64,000 bases of DNA, from NCBI RefSeq assembly GCF_033568475.1, contig NC_133123.1, positions 60,085,522-60,149,521 on the forward strand, in the 5' to 3' direction. The notes below the pieces were generated by a model. The model was not told where the DNA came from and searched no databases. It was given only the letters and a program-made list of their open reading frames with translations. The stretch is from Henckelia pumila (lineage: Eukaryota > Streptophyta > Magnoliopsida > Lamiales > Gesneriaceae). The position numbers were made by a program, and so were the translations under genes. This document shows, one piece after another, positions 10,002-19,969 of the stretch. Position 1 is the first letter of the stretch. The number at the start of each line of letters is the position of its first letter.

Positions 10002-11040
10002 ACCTTCATGTGCAGGGGCTTTTGAGCTCATCAAGGATTCCATCAAGTATCCAATCGAATCCATTGCCATTCGTTTCAACATTTAATATGATTATTAGTT
10101 ATTGTTTCATGTTCACTTAGCGTCTCATGGCTTCATGTTCATATAGACTGAAGATGTTTTTCGTTTTATATTTTGTTTGGAATTGATTTTTCAGTGTTTA
10201 TGTCTATTATTTATGCATATGAAAATGGAATACATTCTTGGAAGCATGCTTTTGTATGCGTCTTTAGCTTTGGTTTTGTTAATTAAGTAATCTTCTGCAT
10301 GTTTTGATGCAGTTGGCTTAAAGTTTTGAAGATGATTTTGTGTTTATTTTCAGTGAGTACAATTTTTCTCGCTAGAACACTTCTTGTTAATTTCTTATCT
10401 ATTTTAAGTCAATCACCAAAGCTAATTTTTTCAACTTACGGTAAGTAGTCTTGAGGATTTTGCTGCTTTTTTTCATGTTAATTTTTTCAACTTACGGTAG
10501 TGATTGTTCCTTAATTTCATCGAAGCATGAAATTCTTGAATCATATTTGGAATATGTTGAAGATAAATAAAGGCTAAAATGCCAGTGTAAGGAATTGGTA
10601 ATTGTAATTGTGAGATCTACTAGAGTAGAAACAGAATATTTCTCTGATGTTTCCTTCATGAGCTCCATTGTCTTGTTATCACAGTAATTCTTCTACTTCG
10701 CGATGATAAGAAAACAAACGATGAAATGTGTTTATAAACTAAAAGCTATGCCAATATCTTACTATGAATATGCATGAATATTGGAGAAAATTCTGCGAAA
10801 CAGTGAAAGTTAAAATCATCATTGCCCTGTGAGTAGTTAATATTGGATGACAAATTTTGTCCGGTATATTGTTTCCATAAAGGCGTTTAGTAAACAGAGA
10901 ATGAATTTGGAATTTGAACCGAAGTTATTTAGGTTTTCTAATTCCAATACCTTGTATCCTCGTCCTGTCTAGTGACGATTCTAATATGTGGATTTCATGT
11001 GGAACACTGTTCTTCTTAGGTAAAATTTTTGTTCTGTTTA

Positions 11041-11042
<2 letters not shown>
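10002..11042. other. CACTA1 interior, unassigned
   Basis: AT-rich sequence without a recognised exon. A short duplicated phrase (AATTTTTTCAACTTACGGTA) occurs at about 10424 and 10479. Confidence 0.4.
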
Positions 11043-11094
<52 letters not shown>

Positions 11095-11095
11095 T
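11043..11095. repeat. (TA)n(CA)n microsatellite
   Basis: A TA dinucleotide run is directly followed by ACACAC. It is a simple sequence repeat, likely to vary in length. Confidence 0.9.
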
Positions 11096-11321
11096 GCCTT
11101 AAATGTACACGCCTATAATAATAAAAAGCTTATATATATATTAATTTTATCTGCAAGTAAAAAATTTTAAATGAGTTCAGAGAGGCTGGATGCATGCAGT
11201 AGCTCTATTTATAGTAATGTTGGGGTAGAATTGTTCATAATTAAAGTCCTTGTATATTATATATATATACACGCTTCACCGATCCAAGCCATTCCACAAA
11301 TTAATCTAAAACACTTATAAG

Positions 11322-11686
11322 ATGCATATAGCTGAAAGATTGAAGATGAAGTTGAAGAAAGGGCCATGGACTCGGGAAGAAGACAAGAAGCTGCTGGCTT
11401 ATATTGCTCAGCATGGCCATGGCAGCTGGCGCATCCTTCCTGCTAAAGCTGGTAAGTAACTACCATGCATGAACATATATATACACACCCTTACCAGAAA
11501 TTAATATAATTAAATTTAACCTTAATTAAGAATTAACTACGTACTGATGATTAATTTGATCCTTTTTCTCTCGATCGAGTATTTAATTAATTTGTACCAG
11601 CAGCAAGATGTAATAATTTAGATGTCTGGTGGTGTAAAATTCAGGGCTTCAGAGATGTGGAAAAAGCTGCAGATTAAGGTGGACAA
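11322..11686 (+). pseudogene. Captured R2R3-MYB gene fragment (promoter, exon 1, start of exon 2)
   Basis: The ATG at 11322 opens [25 protein letters not shown]..., a MYB R2 repeat with regularly spaced Trp residues ([21 protein letters not shown]). Exon 1 ends at 11452 before GTAAGT, at the usual R2R3-MYB intron 1 position. Exon 2 begins after CAG at 11645 with GLQRCGKSCRLRWT and then diverges at about 11686, so only part of R2 is present and R3 is missing. A TATA-like run (11250-11270) and a leader precede the ATG, so promoter and 5' UTR were probably captured too. It cannot encode a working transcription factor. Confidence 0.85.
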
Positions 11687-11994
11687 CAAGAAAGTTGTTG
11701 TCTTGTTCAATGTACCTGGGTTTTGCACAGCTGCATATGTGGGTAAGTAAGATTGTAGCTTGTAGGCTGTCTAGGTGATGCATGAGGGTACTGCATGAGG
11801 GTATATGTAGGTGATGCATGGTGGTGGCAAGAGACTACTGCATGAGGGTATATGTAGGTGATGCGCTCCTGTCGCGGGATCGCAGCCTATACGCAACTTC
11901 AAGACGTCACATCTCCGATATTAAATTAAGATAAGAGTATTTTGAATGTTTTTTGTTTATAATTGATCAAATATTTTCCTTTTTTACTTTTCAG

Positions 11995-12074
11995 GGGCTT
12001 CTATTATCCTTGCAGAATTGTCCATGGAGGCTGGTTTGCCCTATGGTTTCCTTAACATTGTTCATGGCACCACT
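11995..12074 (+). pseudogene. Captured exon of methylmalonate-semialdehyde dehydrogenase (ALDH6 family)
   Basis: After a CAG acceptor the exon reads GASIILAELSMEAGLPYGFL followed by NIVHGT, ending at a GT donor. This matches the ALDH6 segment between the cofactor-binding strands, normally ASxxLAELAMEAGLPDGVL (family knowledge). The parent enzyme oxidises methylmalonate semialdehyde in mitochondrial valine breakdown. Only one exon is present, with neither the catalytic Cys nor the rest of the fold. The splice borders indicate genomic DNA capture. Confidence 0.75.
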
Positions 12075-12627
12075 GTACGTTTATGTTAGTGACCAATTTG
12101 CATGATGCAACATGAACACTCTTTATGCCAACTCTGTGCAAGATGGTAGACAAGAATTATGGTATCTAACACCTCTCTCTTAGAAAATACTATCTCCTCT
12201 ATAATGTCGGCAAAACAAAAACTATATTACTATATAATAGTTTGTAAAATTTATGTTTAACTCTAGAGATACATTTTCTTTTCATTTTATTTTGGATGTG
12301 ACCAATTTTACCTTACTTTCTAATTTGATGTGATGACTCCTTTATTTTTGCAGTTCTTGTCATAGAAAAAGTTATGTGTACCACTGCCGCAGTCTTGAGA
12401 GGGAAGACTATACTCTCTAACGACTCAAATATAAGAGAAAATAGCAAGTTTGTTGACATTTATCATACACTTGCTGTACTTCAGTCCTAAATCGATGACA
12501 ATGTAAGAGATTTTCTTTCCAATGGAATTACGAGTCAGCAAATTCAGTTTTTTTATAAGATGTATGTGCTGAATTTATTTTGAAAAATACATATTCTGAA
12601 AAAGAATTTGGTGTCCCGTGTATTGTG
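12075..12627. other. CACTA1 interior between captured exons
   Basis: A TTTGCAG at about 12351 could be a further exon acceptor, followed by VLVIEKVMCTTAAVLRGK, which I do not recognise. Nothing else is supported. Confidence 0.3.
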
Positions 12628-12750
12628 AAAGATGAATCTTTTTATACGGCAAGCTGGGCGTGTACTATTGATGGAACTCCATTTTTGGTGGCTGGAGGAC
12701 TTAATGGAATTATCTGTGTTATTGATACTGGCAGTGAGAAGATATATAAG
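12628..12750 (+). pseudogene. Captured exon of FIE (Polycomb WD40 protein)
   Basis: The frame reads DESFYTASWACTIDGTPFLV, AGGLNGIICVIDTGSEKIYK and stops at AAG before a GTAATA donor. This is the WD40 segment of FIE/ESC/EED proteins, where plant FIE has ESFYTVSWAC and AAGGxNGIIRVI (family knowledge). FIE is the WD40 subunit of Polycomb Repressive Complex 2, which places H3K27me3. One exon alone cannot form the seven-bladed propeller. The upstream part of the open frame (12580-12627) does not fit FIE and may be non-homologous sequence. Confidence 0.8.
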
Positions 12751-13232
12751 GTAATATTTTGTTATGTAGTTAATTATTTTCCATCCATACTTGTTGATTG
12801 CTTCCTATAGAGCATAGACTATATAGTTGGAAACAGGATAATAATAGGTAAAATAAAGAAAAGTTAGATCCATTTCTGGTTTTCAGGTGGATACATTAAG
12901 CTTAGATTTAGTAAAAAAGTAGTTGAGAAACATTAAGAAATATTGGTTATGTTAATGTGAGGCCACAGTTTTGATTTTACCTGTTCATGTACTAGTGTCA
13001 TGCGAATGAATGCGAACCAGTTAACATGAGGTGTATTTTTTGAAATAAAGTAATTAATAACCTTTGCTGATCTCAAAACATCTTTTACGGTGACACTATT
13101 TGGAATCAAAATTTACTTGAAAACAAAGGTTGTTTATACCTTGGTATGCCATTAATTATGGTTCTCTGTCAGGCATTGTTCAGCGTTGATATTGTATTCT
13201 TCAAGAAATTGCTGATACAAATTGATCTACAG

Positions 13233-13306
13233 GTGCATAGGATTTCAGCTTGTGAAACTATGGGATCAGCAACTACCATTTGCAGTGATAAGACAAGAAC
13301 TTTGAC
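13233..13306 (+). pseudogene. Captured exon of a P-type Ca2+-ATPase (ACA-like)
   Basis: After an AG acceptor the exon reads VHRISACETMGSATTICSDK followed by TRTLT. It is the phosphorylation site of P-type ATPases, DKTGTLT, with Gly changed to Arg; the ACETMGSATTICSDK context is typical of plant autoinhibited Ca2+-ATPases (ACA type). The homology ends near 13306. The fragment is far too small to be an enzyme, and the Gly-to-Arg change also breaks the motif. Confidence 0.8.
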
Positions 13307-13489
13307 ATGGCCGAGATGAACCTGAAGAATTCGATTATTTGTTATATTTGAATGATTTTTGTTATATTTGAATGATTTATAATATTGAAATATTGTATAT
13401 TAGATTTAATTTTCAAAAATTTTTAATATTGAGTGATAATATTGAAAATTTGTGAATTAAATTTTAATTTTTTTTGTTTTTTATTTGAG

Positions 13490-13887
13490 AAAAGACAACG
13501 CTTTTTAAACGTTGTCGTAGGTGAAAAAAGCGTTGTCGTTACTAAAAAAACAATGCTTAAAAAGCGTTGTCCTTTTCAAATATCACAACGCTTTTTATGC
13601 GTTGTCTTTGCTCAAAACGACAACGTTTTTTAAGCGTTGTCTTTGACCGCGGCCTTTCCCAACACTGGCTACGACAACGTTTTTTTGTGACAAATACAAC
13701 GCGGAAAAAGCGTTGTCGTATTTAGATACGACAACGCTTAAAAAAGCGTTGTCTTTTTCAGAAATGACAACGCTTTTTCCGCGTTGTCTTTGAGCGTGGT
13801 CTTTTACAACACTGGCTACGACAACGCTTTTTTGGGGACATTAACAACGCGGAAAAAGCGTTGTCTTTGGCCGTTTTTCTTGTAGTG
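13490..13887. repeat. CACTA1 right subterminal repeats
   Basis: More than a dozen copies of GACAACGCTTTTT or its complement alternate in orientation and form many small hairpins up to the terminus TTTTTCTTGTAGTG. Together with the left array they probably form the transposase-binding platform (inference from En/Spm). Confidence 0.85.
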
Positions 13888-13890
13888 AAG

Positions 13891-14431
13891 AATATTAGGG
13901 AGAAGATTGGTGTGCATATTGATTTGGTTTAGGAGGTGGATCAAGGTGATTCTGGCTCGTATTTTTGAACCAAAGTTCGGATTCAGGTTCTCTTAAATAT
14001 TCGAAAGCCATTGAAAAAGTTCGTTTGTGTTGGTGTTGAAGATGAGGAGGATGTAATAATCCTCCTTACATATGAAAGGCTTCCTGATTTTTGTTATAGA
14101 TGTGGAGTCATAAGGCATTCTTTTCGAACCTGTGGGGAGAAATCGGAGGAGAAAGATGAGTTGAGTTTTGGTGTCTGGATAAGAGCTAATACTTCGAGGA
14201 ATAAGGGAAGGAGTCGTTATTCACCTTTGAAAACTCCTAAACCTAGCCAACCTTGTTCGGATTTGGTTATTCGGGAGATGAGGAGGATTGATGATCATGA
14301 AACGGAGGGGCATGCCGATCTTTTAGGGCGGGAGAAAAGTCAATTATTGGGATAGGGGTTGAATAACTTGGAAGTGGGTGGAAACAGTAACATGGTTGTA
14401 TTAGATGGTACTGTTGAAATGGTGGAGATGG
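13891..14431 (+). pseudogene. LINE ORF1, zinc-knuckle part (piece 2 of 3)
   Basis: The sequence resumes the LINE frame with KNIREKIGVHIDLV, then KPLKKFVCVGVEDEEDVIIL and YERLPDFCYRCGVIRHSFRTC. The last contains the CX2CX4HX4C zinc knuckle (Cys, Cys, His, Cys all present), diagnostic of plant LINE ORF1 after DUF4283. In-frame stops occur before the knuckle. The piece ends at GATGG, the target site of gypsy C2, and continues at 23243. Confidence 0.85.
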
Positions 14432-16444
14432 TGTGAGACCTCGGTTCTAAACATATAATTAAGGAGTAAACAATAATTAAGCATACAAGATTCAAGAACT
14501 AAAAGCAAAGCCAAAACAAAAGAAAATTTTTTTTTTAAAGGGGCCGCGCTCGGGCGGCCATAAACTGCCGCTCGAGCGCGCCCTACTCCTTGGCGCTACT
14601 GGAATATATGGAATGGGGTGCGCTCGGGCTGCTAAAAAATGCAGCTCGAGCGCCCTCCTACAGCAGAAACAGAACAACAGAATTTATGCTAAAACTCAAG
14701 TCCAAAACCATCAACTAATAATCATGCATTACAATCATGAATTCTTCAACTAATACATGAAGTTCTAGAGTTGATCAAATGTCCAAAAGGCTAGAACATG
14801 CAACGATCATATCTCGACAAGGCTATTACAATATGAATACAAACATAAGAAGTTCGAATTCTAACATGTTACTATCTAAACTAGATGAACATGCTGACAC
14901 GACTTCTAAACCGAGTCTCACTACTAGCTCTCCCTCTTGAAGCTAACCATGCCTCTTCTGACTTGGTCCTGCCCCACCTGTTGCCAAGTACACATACAAA
15001 ACAAAGCAACAGCCGAAAAACCGGTGAGAATGATAATCCCAGTAAAAGCAACATATCAAAAATGGATATACAACATGCTATCAAAACAACATATTCAAGT
15101 CGAAGCTAAAGATATGCATGTCTTTAAAACCAGGATATCGATTCTGATAAACAAGGGAGTGCTGCTCTGCTTTTGGGATCCCGAGGATGAGATCACGTAA
15201 CGACTCACCGATTCTCCCAATCGAGGTGGTGCCACGTATCCCACTCCTCTAGACTTTGAGCAACCATAATGAGTATGCTAGCACTAGGCGAAATACTACA
15301 ACCTAGGCCACTCAATCATAGTTCCCAAACATCTAAACAAAAAGGGCGGTTCTGCCCACTGAAAACAAGATTGGCTCAAGATGAATGCATAACAGAAACA
15401 TAAAACATAAGCCATTTAACAAAAGCCAAAACAATCAAACAAAACACAAGTTCCTCATGCTAGAACAAGTGTAGATGCAAGTACGTGATTTCAAAAGGGA
15501 AAACTCGAGAACCACAGTCCCGAGTATGCTATCCCGCTACAATGACTGCTTTTATCTTTCAATGCAGTAGCTTCCAACTCTGGATACGCTACAAAAGAGA
15601 CTGTATCAACAACTATACAATCTAACAACAACAAGGCAACGGTTCAAGGAATGCTCTATACCGTTCTTTGCTCAAATCTCGGAAACGATCAAATAGCTGC
15701 TAACTCTGGGCTTGAAAACTCCAAACGAATCTGTTCAGATACAAGAGATGATTGATCAATAACCACGATCAACTTACAAGCCAAGTTCATAACTCAAAAA
15801 CGGTTCGAAATCTCCAAAACTCAAACCGACGGCATAACGGCTATAACTTGAACAAACCGGCAACGCAGACAGCAGTTCAATACCGATAACAACTCAATTC
15901 AATGCTAATACAACAACAACAAGACAAACCCAAAAAATCTCAAAAACATGATTTTCGAAAATGGCTTCCAAAAATCATAACAATTCCGAACGTCGCTCTA
16001 TTTCAAAACCGACAGATAATAAATGATCAGAACTCTGTCAAGAACAACATACTCGAATCTAGAACGATTCTAACAACATCCAAAAACTAGAATGTATCGG
16101 ATCGAAGAAGAACTTACGATATAACAGAGCTCTCACTGCAGTGATCGATAATCTGCCTTCAGAAATAAATTCCAACGGCCGGATCGAGCTCGGACTGAAA
16201 TCTAGGAGCTTGGGAGAAAGCTTGGGGCGTTTCAATGGAGTCTCTCGGTTGAGAGGAGGAGGAGTATGACTTTGGAAAACAATTTCAAGTGTAGATAATA
16301 TATAAAAATCAATATTTGCGTTTTAGTCCCTAAAATTTCCAAAATTTACAAAAAGGACCCTGATTAAAATCAAACCGGCTCGAGAACTCTGTAATCTCTG
16401 ATTAACTCAAATAAACTCATTTAAGATAAAAACGGGGCGTTACA
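14432..16444 (-). repeat. 3' LTR of gypsy C2 (2013 bp)
   Basis: On the plus strand it runs from TGTGAGACC to GGGGCGTTACA, so on the element strand it starts TGTAACGCC and ends TCTCACA. Two GC-rich hairpins lie at about 14543-14655, near the element-strand 3' end; the stems are GCGCTCGGGCGGC with GCCGCTCGAGCGC, and GCGCTCGGGCTGC with GCAGCTCGAGCGC. This copy has about 182 bp that the other LTR lacks. Confidence 0.95.
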
Positions 16445-16482
16445 ATTCTCCCCCACTAAGAAGAGATTTCGTCCTCGAAATC
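16445..16482 (-). promoter_or_regulatory. Polypurine tract and hairpin of gypsy C2
   Basis: The plus-strand run TTCTCCCCCACT (16445-16456) is the complement of the polypurine tract. GATTTCGTCCTCGAAATC (16465-16482) is the same inner stem as in C1 with loop AGGA on the element strand. Confidence 0.75.
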
Positions 16483-16540
16483 AATGAGAACCACAACTCA
16501 AGATAGAATAAAGAACTAAAGACAGTAAGAAGAACTCACG

Positions 16541-17857
16541 TCAACTGAATAACTCTGGGAACCGCTGTCTCATGTCAGACTCTGTCTCCCAAGTCGCTTC
16601 CTCGACTCCGTGACGGCTCCACTGCACTTTCACTAACGGGATCGACATGGTTCTGAGTTGTTTCTCCTTCCGATCAAGGATCTGAATTGGTCGCTCAAAG
16701 TAGCTCAGAGTCTCATCTAACTCGGCTTCGTCAGGCTGAAGGACGTGAGAAGGATCTGGATGATACTTTCGCAGCATAGAGACGTGAAAAACGTCGTGAA
16801 TACCAGATAAAGACGGAGGAAGTGCAAGTCTGTAGGCAAGATCGCCTATCTTCTCTAGAATCTCGTACGGACCGATGAATCTCGGAGATAACTTCCCTCT
16901 CTTACCGAATCTGACAGTTCCTCTGAACGGAGAAATCTTAAGAAAAACGCGGTCTCCCTGCTCAAAACTCAGAGGTCGACGTCTGAAATTCGCATACTTC
17001 GCCTGTCTATCCTGAGCTGACTTCATTCTGGTCTGAATGATCTTAACCTGCTCTGCCATATCTCTAAGCATATCCGGTCCCAAATCTGGTGACTCGGACA
17101 AGTCATCCCAAAACAACGGAGATCGGCATTTATTACCGTACAATTCCTCAAAAGGCGCCATACCGATACTCGCTTGGAAGCTGTTGTTGTAAGAAAACTC
17201 GACAAGAGGCAAAGAATCCTGCCAATTAGTGCCAAAGTCTAGCACTACCGCTCGCAGCATATCCTCTAACGTCTGGATAGTCCGCTCTGAATGTCCATTG
17301 GTCTGAGGATGATAAGCTGTACTCAGATGCAATCGAGTACCAAGTGCCTCCTGAAGACTATGCCAGAAGTGAGAAGTGAATCTAGGATCTCTGTCTGAAA
17401 CGATCGACTTCGGCACACCATGTAATCTCACAACATTGCTAACATACAACTCAGCCATCTGATCATGACGATACATCATCCTGTACGGAATAAAACAAGC
17501 AGACTTCGTCAATCGGTCGATCACTACCCAAATGGCATCGCATCCTCGAACGGATCGTGGTAGCTTCGTGACGAAATCCATAGAAATGTGATCCCATTTC
17601 CATTCAAGAACAGATAAGCTGTGCAATAGACCACCTGGTCGCTTCCGCTCTGCTTTTACTTGCTGACAATTCAAACACTGAGATACAAACCTCGCGATGT
17701 CGCTCTTCATTCTCTTCCACCAAAACTGAATCTTCAGATCGTTGTACATCTTACGACCTCCAGGATGAATACTGAACCGACTGCAATGAGCCTCTCGGAG
17801 AATACGCTGTCTCAACTCCGAAACATCAGGCACAACAAGACGGTTATTCACAAACAA
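16541..17857 (-). CDS. Integrase and chromodomain-like tail of gypsy C2
   Basis: The 438-codon open frame is in phase with the upstream polymerase frame and separated from it by one TAA. The His2-Cys2 zinc domain is at HCSRFSIHPGGRKMY...CLNCQQVK. The DDE core follows: [16 protein letters not shown] and HSERTIQT. The C-terminal part has GDRVFLKISPFRG, PRFIGPYEI and the chromodomain-like [16 protein letters not shown]. All catalytic residues are present. Integrase inserts the cDNA, and the chromodomain-like tail may guide it to particular chromatin (family knowledge). It is probably not separately translated; the ATG at 17857 is only the first Met after the stop. Confidence 0.95.
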   Translation of the reverse strand: MFVNNRLVVPDVSELRQRILREAHCSRFSIHPGGRKMYNDLKIQFWWKRMKSDIARFVSQCLNCQQVKAERKRPGGLLHSLSVLEWKWDHISMDFVTKLPRSVRGCDAIWVVIDRLTKSACFIPYRMMYRHDQMAELYVSNVVRLHGVPKSIVSDRDPRFTSHFWHSLQEALGTRLHLSTAYHPQTNGHSERTIQTLEDMLRAVVLDFGTNWQDSLPLVEFSYNNSFQASIGMAPFEELYGNKCRSPLFWDDLSESPDLGPDMLRDMAEQVKIIQTRMKSAQDRQAKYANFRRRPLSFEQGDRVFLKISPFRGTVRFGKRGKLSPRFIGPYEILEKIGDLAYRLALPPSLSGIHDVFHVSMLRKYHPDPSHVLQPDEAELDETLSYFERPIQILDRKEKQLRTMSIPLVKVQWSRHGVEEATWETESDMRQRFPELFS

Positions 17858-17911
17858 GACTTCATCTCTAACCTGGAATTCAGACTGATGCCCAGATCTG
17901 ACTTTCTCTAC

Positions 17912-19960
17912 TTAAACCTGAATGCTCGGCTCAGACTTCTGTGCTTCTCTGATTGCAACAAACAACTCCGGTTCGGCTTGAATAGAAAACACTCTGATAG
18001 TCTCCCTATCTGTTTCAAACTCTAAACCAAAAGTGCAACAATCATCGATCAACTGAGAAACACCAATAGTAGAAAGGGATAAAGAACAAAGCTTTCGGCT
18101 CAACGCATCTCCAACTGCATTCGACTTTCCCGGATAATACTTGATCTCACAGTCGAAATCCTTCAACAGGTCTAACCATCTTCTCTGTCTCATATTCAGC
18201 TCTGCCTGAGAAAACAAGTACTTAAGAAACTTATGATCAGAAAAGATATCGAAGGACTCACCATAAAGATAGTGACGCCAGATCTTCAAAGCAAAGACGA
18301 TCGCAGCTAGTTCAAGATCATGAACCGGATAACGAGTCTCGTGCGGTTTCAGCTGCCTCGATGCATACGCCACCACATGCTTATGCTGCATAAGAACACA
18401 ACCCAAGCCTCGGTTAGAAGCATCACAAAATACTGTGAAACCTCCAGTACCCTTCGGAATAGAAAGAATTGGAGCACTGGTCAGTCTCCTCTTTAGATCA
18501 ACAAAGATAGCCTCACAATCTGGAGTCCAAAAAAAAGGCGCATTATTCTGAGTCAGCTGGGTAATTGGCTTGGCAATAGACGAGAAACCCTCGATGAAAC
18601 GACGGTAATAACCAGCTAAACCCATGAAGCTTCGGATCTCCGGCACTGAAGTAGGTCTAGGCCAATTCATAACCGCTTCAATCTTGCTGGGATCGACAGA
18701 AATCCCATCTACAGAAATAATATGACCGAGAAAGACAACTCGATCTAACCAGAATTCACACTTGGACAACTTGGCAAACAACTGCTCAACTCGCAAAATC
18801 TGCAAAACGATTCTCAAGTGCTCTGCATGGTCAGTACGGTTCTTCGAGTACATAAGAATATCATCGATAAAGATAATGACGAACTCATCTAAATAACGCT
18901 GAAAGATATGGTTCATCAAACCCATAAAAATCGCTGGAGCGTTAGTCAAACCGAACGGCATGACTATAAACTCAAAGTGACCATACCTCGTTCTGAATGC
19001 GGTCTTAGGAATATCTTCCTCTCGCACTCTCAGCTGATGGTAGCCTGACCTCAGATCAATCTTAGAGTAGACAGAAGAACCCTGCAGTTGATCAAACAAG
19101 TCATCTATTCGGGGTAAAGGATATCTGTTCTTAAATGTAGCCTGATTCAATTGACGGTAGTCGATACAGAGCCGCATAGAACCATCCTTCTTCCGAACGA
19201 ATAGAACAGGAGCACCCCAAGGCGATACACTAGGTCTGATGTATCCCTTGGTAATCAAATCCTCAAGTTGCTCCTTCAAATCTCTCAATTCAACAAGTGC
19301 CATACGATAAGGAGCTTTTGAAATAGGTTGAGTACCTGGCACTAAGTCAATACTGAATTCGATTTCTCGAATAGGTGGCAAACCAGGAACATCTTCCGGA
19401 AACACATCCGCAAAATCTCTAACCACTGGTATATCGACCAAAGCTGGGCTAGATTTCAGTACATCAACTGCATACACCAAAAATCCTTCTGCACCTTTCT
19501 GTAGCAAACGAGTCATAGATAACATTGAAATCAAAGGAATTCTAGATCGAGAACCCTTACCAAAGAATTTCCACTCGTCAGCCATTTCAGGTCTGAACCT
19601 GACAACCTTCAGAAAACAATCAACTATTGCCCTATACTTGGTCAAAGCATCTATCCCGACAATACAATCAAAGTCTGACAGTCCAAGTACAATACAGTCA
19701 AATTCTAACAAATTTCCTTCAAAACACAGTTCACAGTTCCTGACTAATCTGACAGAAAAAATTCCTCCACCCAAAGGTGAAGTAACAGCTACTACTGTAG
19801 GCAACAATTCAGTTTGCAAAGCATGCAATAATACGAATTTCTCAGAGATAAAAGAATGGGAAGCACCCGTATCTATCAAGACATGAGCAGAATAACCAAA
19901 AATCGAACAGTTACCTGCTATGACATCGTCAGGTGCTGCCTGAGCCTGATCCTCTGTCAA
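17912..19960 (-). CDS. Protease, reverse transcriptase and RNase H of gypsy C2
   Basis: The 682-codon frame is in phase with gag upstream and integrase downstream. The aspartic protease motif is [11 protein letters not shown] near residue 30. Reverse transcriptase follows, with [33 protein letters not shown], the [10 protein letters not shown] strand and the catalytic [12 protein letters not shown]. RNase H contains [15 protein letters not shown] and [13 protein letters not shown], ending at [10 protein letters not shown]. No catalytic residue is visibly altered. The frame ends with a TAA at 17912, after which the same frame continues into integrase. Confidence 0.96.
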   Translation of the reverse strand: MTEDQAQAAPDDVIAGNCSIFGYSAHVLIDTGASHSFISEKFVLLHALQTELLPTVVAVTSPLGGGIFSVRLVRNCELCFEGNLLEFDCIVLGLSDFDCIVGIDALTKYRAIVDCFLKVVRFRPEMADEWKFFGKGSRSRIPLISMLSMTRLLQKGAEGFLVYAVDVLKSSPALVDIPVVRDFADVFPEDVPGLPPIREIEFSIDLVPGTQPISKAPYRMALVELRDLKEQLEDLITKGYIRPSVSPWGAPVLFVRKKDGSMRLCIDYRQLNQATFKNRYPLPRIDDLFDQLQGSSVYSKIDLRSGYHQLRVREEDIPKTAFRTRYGHFEFIVMPFGLTNAPAIFMGLMNHIFQRYLDEFVIIFIDDILMYSKNRTDHAEHLRIVLQILRVEQLFAKLSKCEFWLDRVVFLGHIISVDGISVDPSKIEAVMNWPRPTSVPEIRSFMGLAGYYRRFIEGFSSIAKPITQLTQNNAPFFWTPDCEAIFVDLKRRLTSAPILSIPKGTGGFTVFCDASNRGLGCVLMQHKHVVAYASRQLKPHETRYPVHDLELAAIVFALKIWRHYLYGESFDIFSDHKFLKYLFSQAELNMRQRRWLDLLKDFDCEIKYYPGKSNAVGDALSRKLCSLSLSTIGVSQLIDDCCTFGLEFETDRETIRVFSIQAEPELFVAIREAQKSEPSIQV

Positions 19961-19969
19961 TGCAAAGAC

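Larger units (their letters stand above)
7396..13887. mobile_element. Pack-CACTA transposon CACTA1, 6492 bp, non-autonomous
   Basis: The left end is CACTACAACAAAATTGG and the reverse complement of the right end is CACTACAAGAAAAACGG. The target-site duplication is AAG (7393-7395 and 13888-13890), the 3-bp length expected for CACTA/En-Spm. Excising it rejoins the DUF4283 reading frame of the LINE, which confirms the boundaries. Both ends carry dense GACAACGC-type repeats. No transposase frame is present. The interior holds exon fragments of at least five plant genes, so it would need a transposase supplied in trans. Confidence 0.95.

Noticed and set aside
13233..13306. Functional Ca2+-ATPase gene
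   Set aside because: Only one exon, motif changed to DKTRTLT, embedded in CACTA1.
14881..15200. Paired small ORFs repeated at 21675-21994
   Set aside because: They are identical because they lie in the two LTRs of gypsy C2; no domain, and they overlap on both strands.
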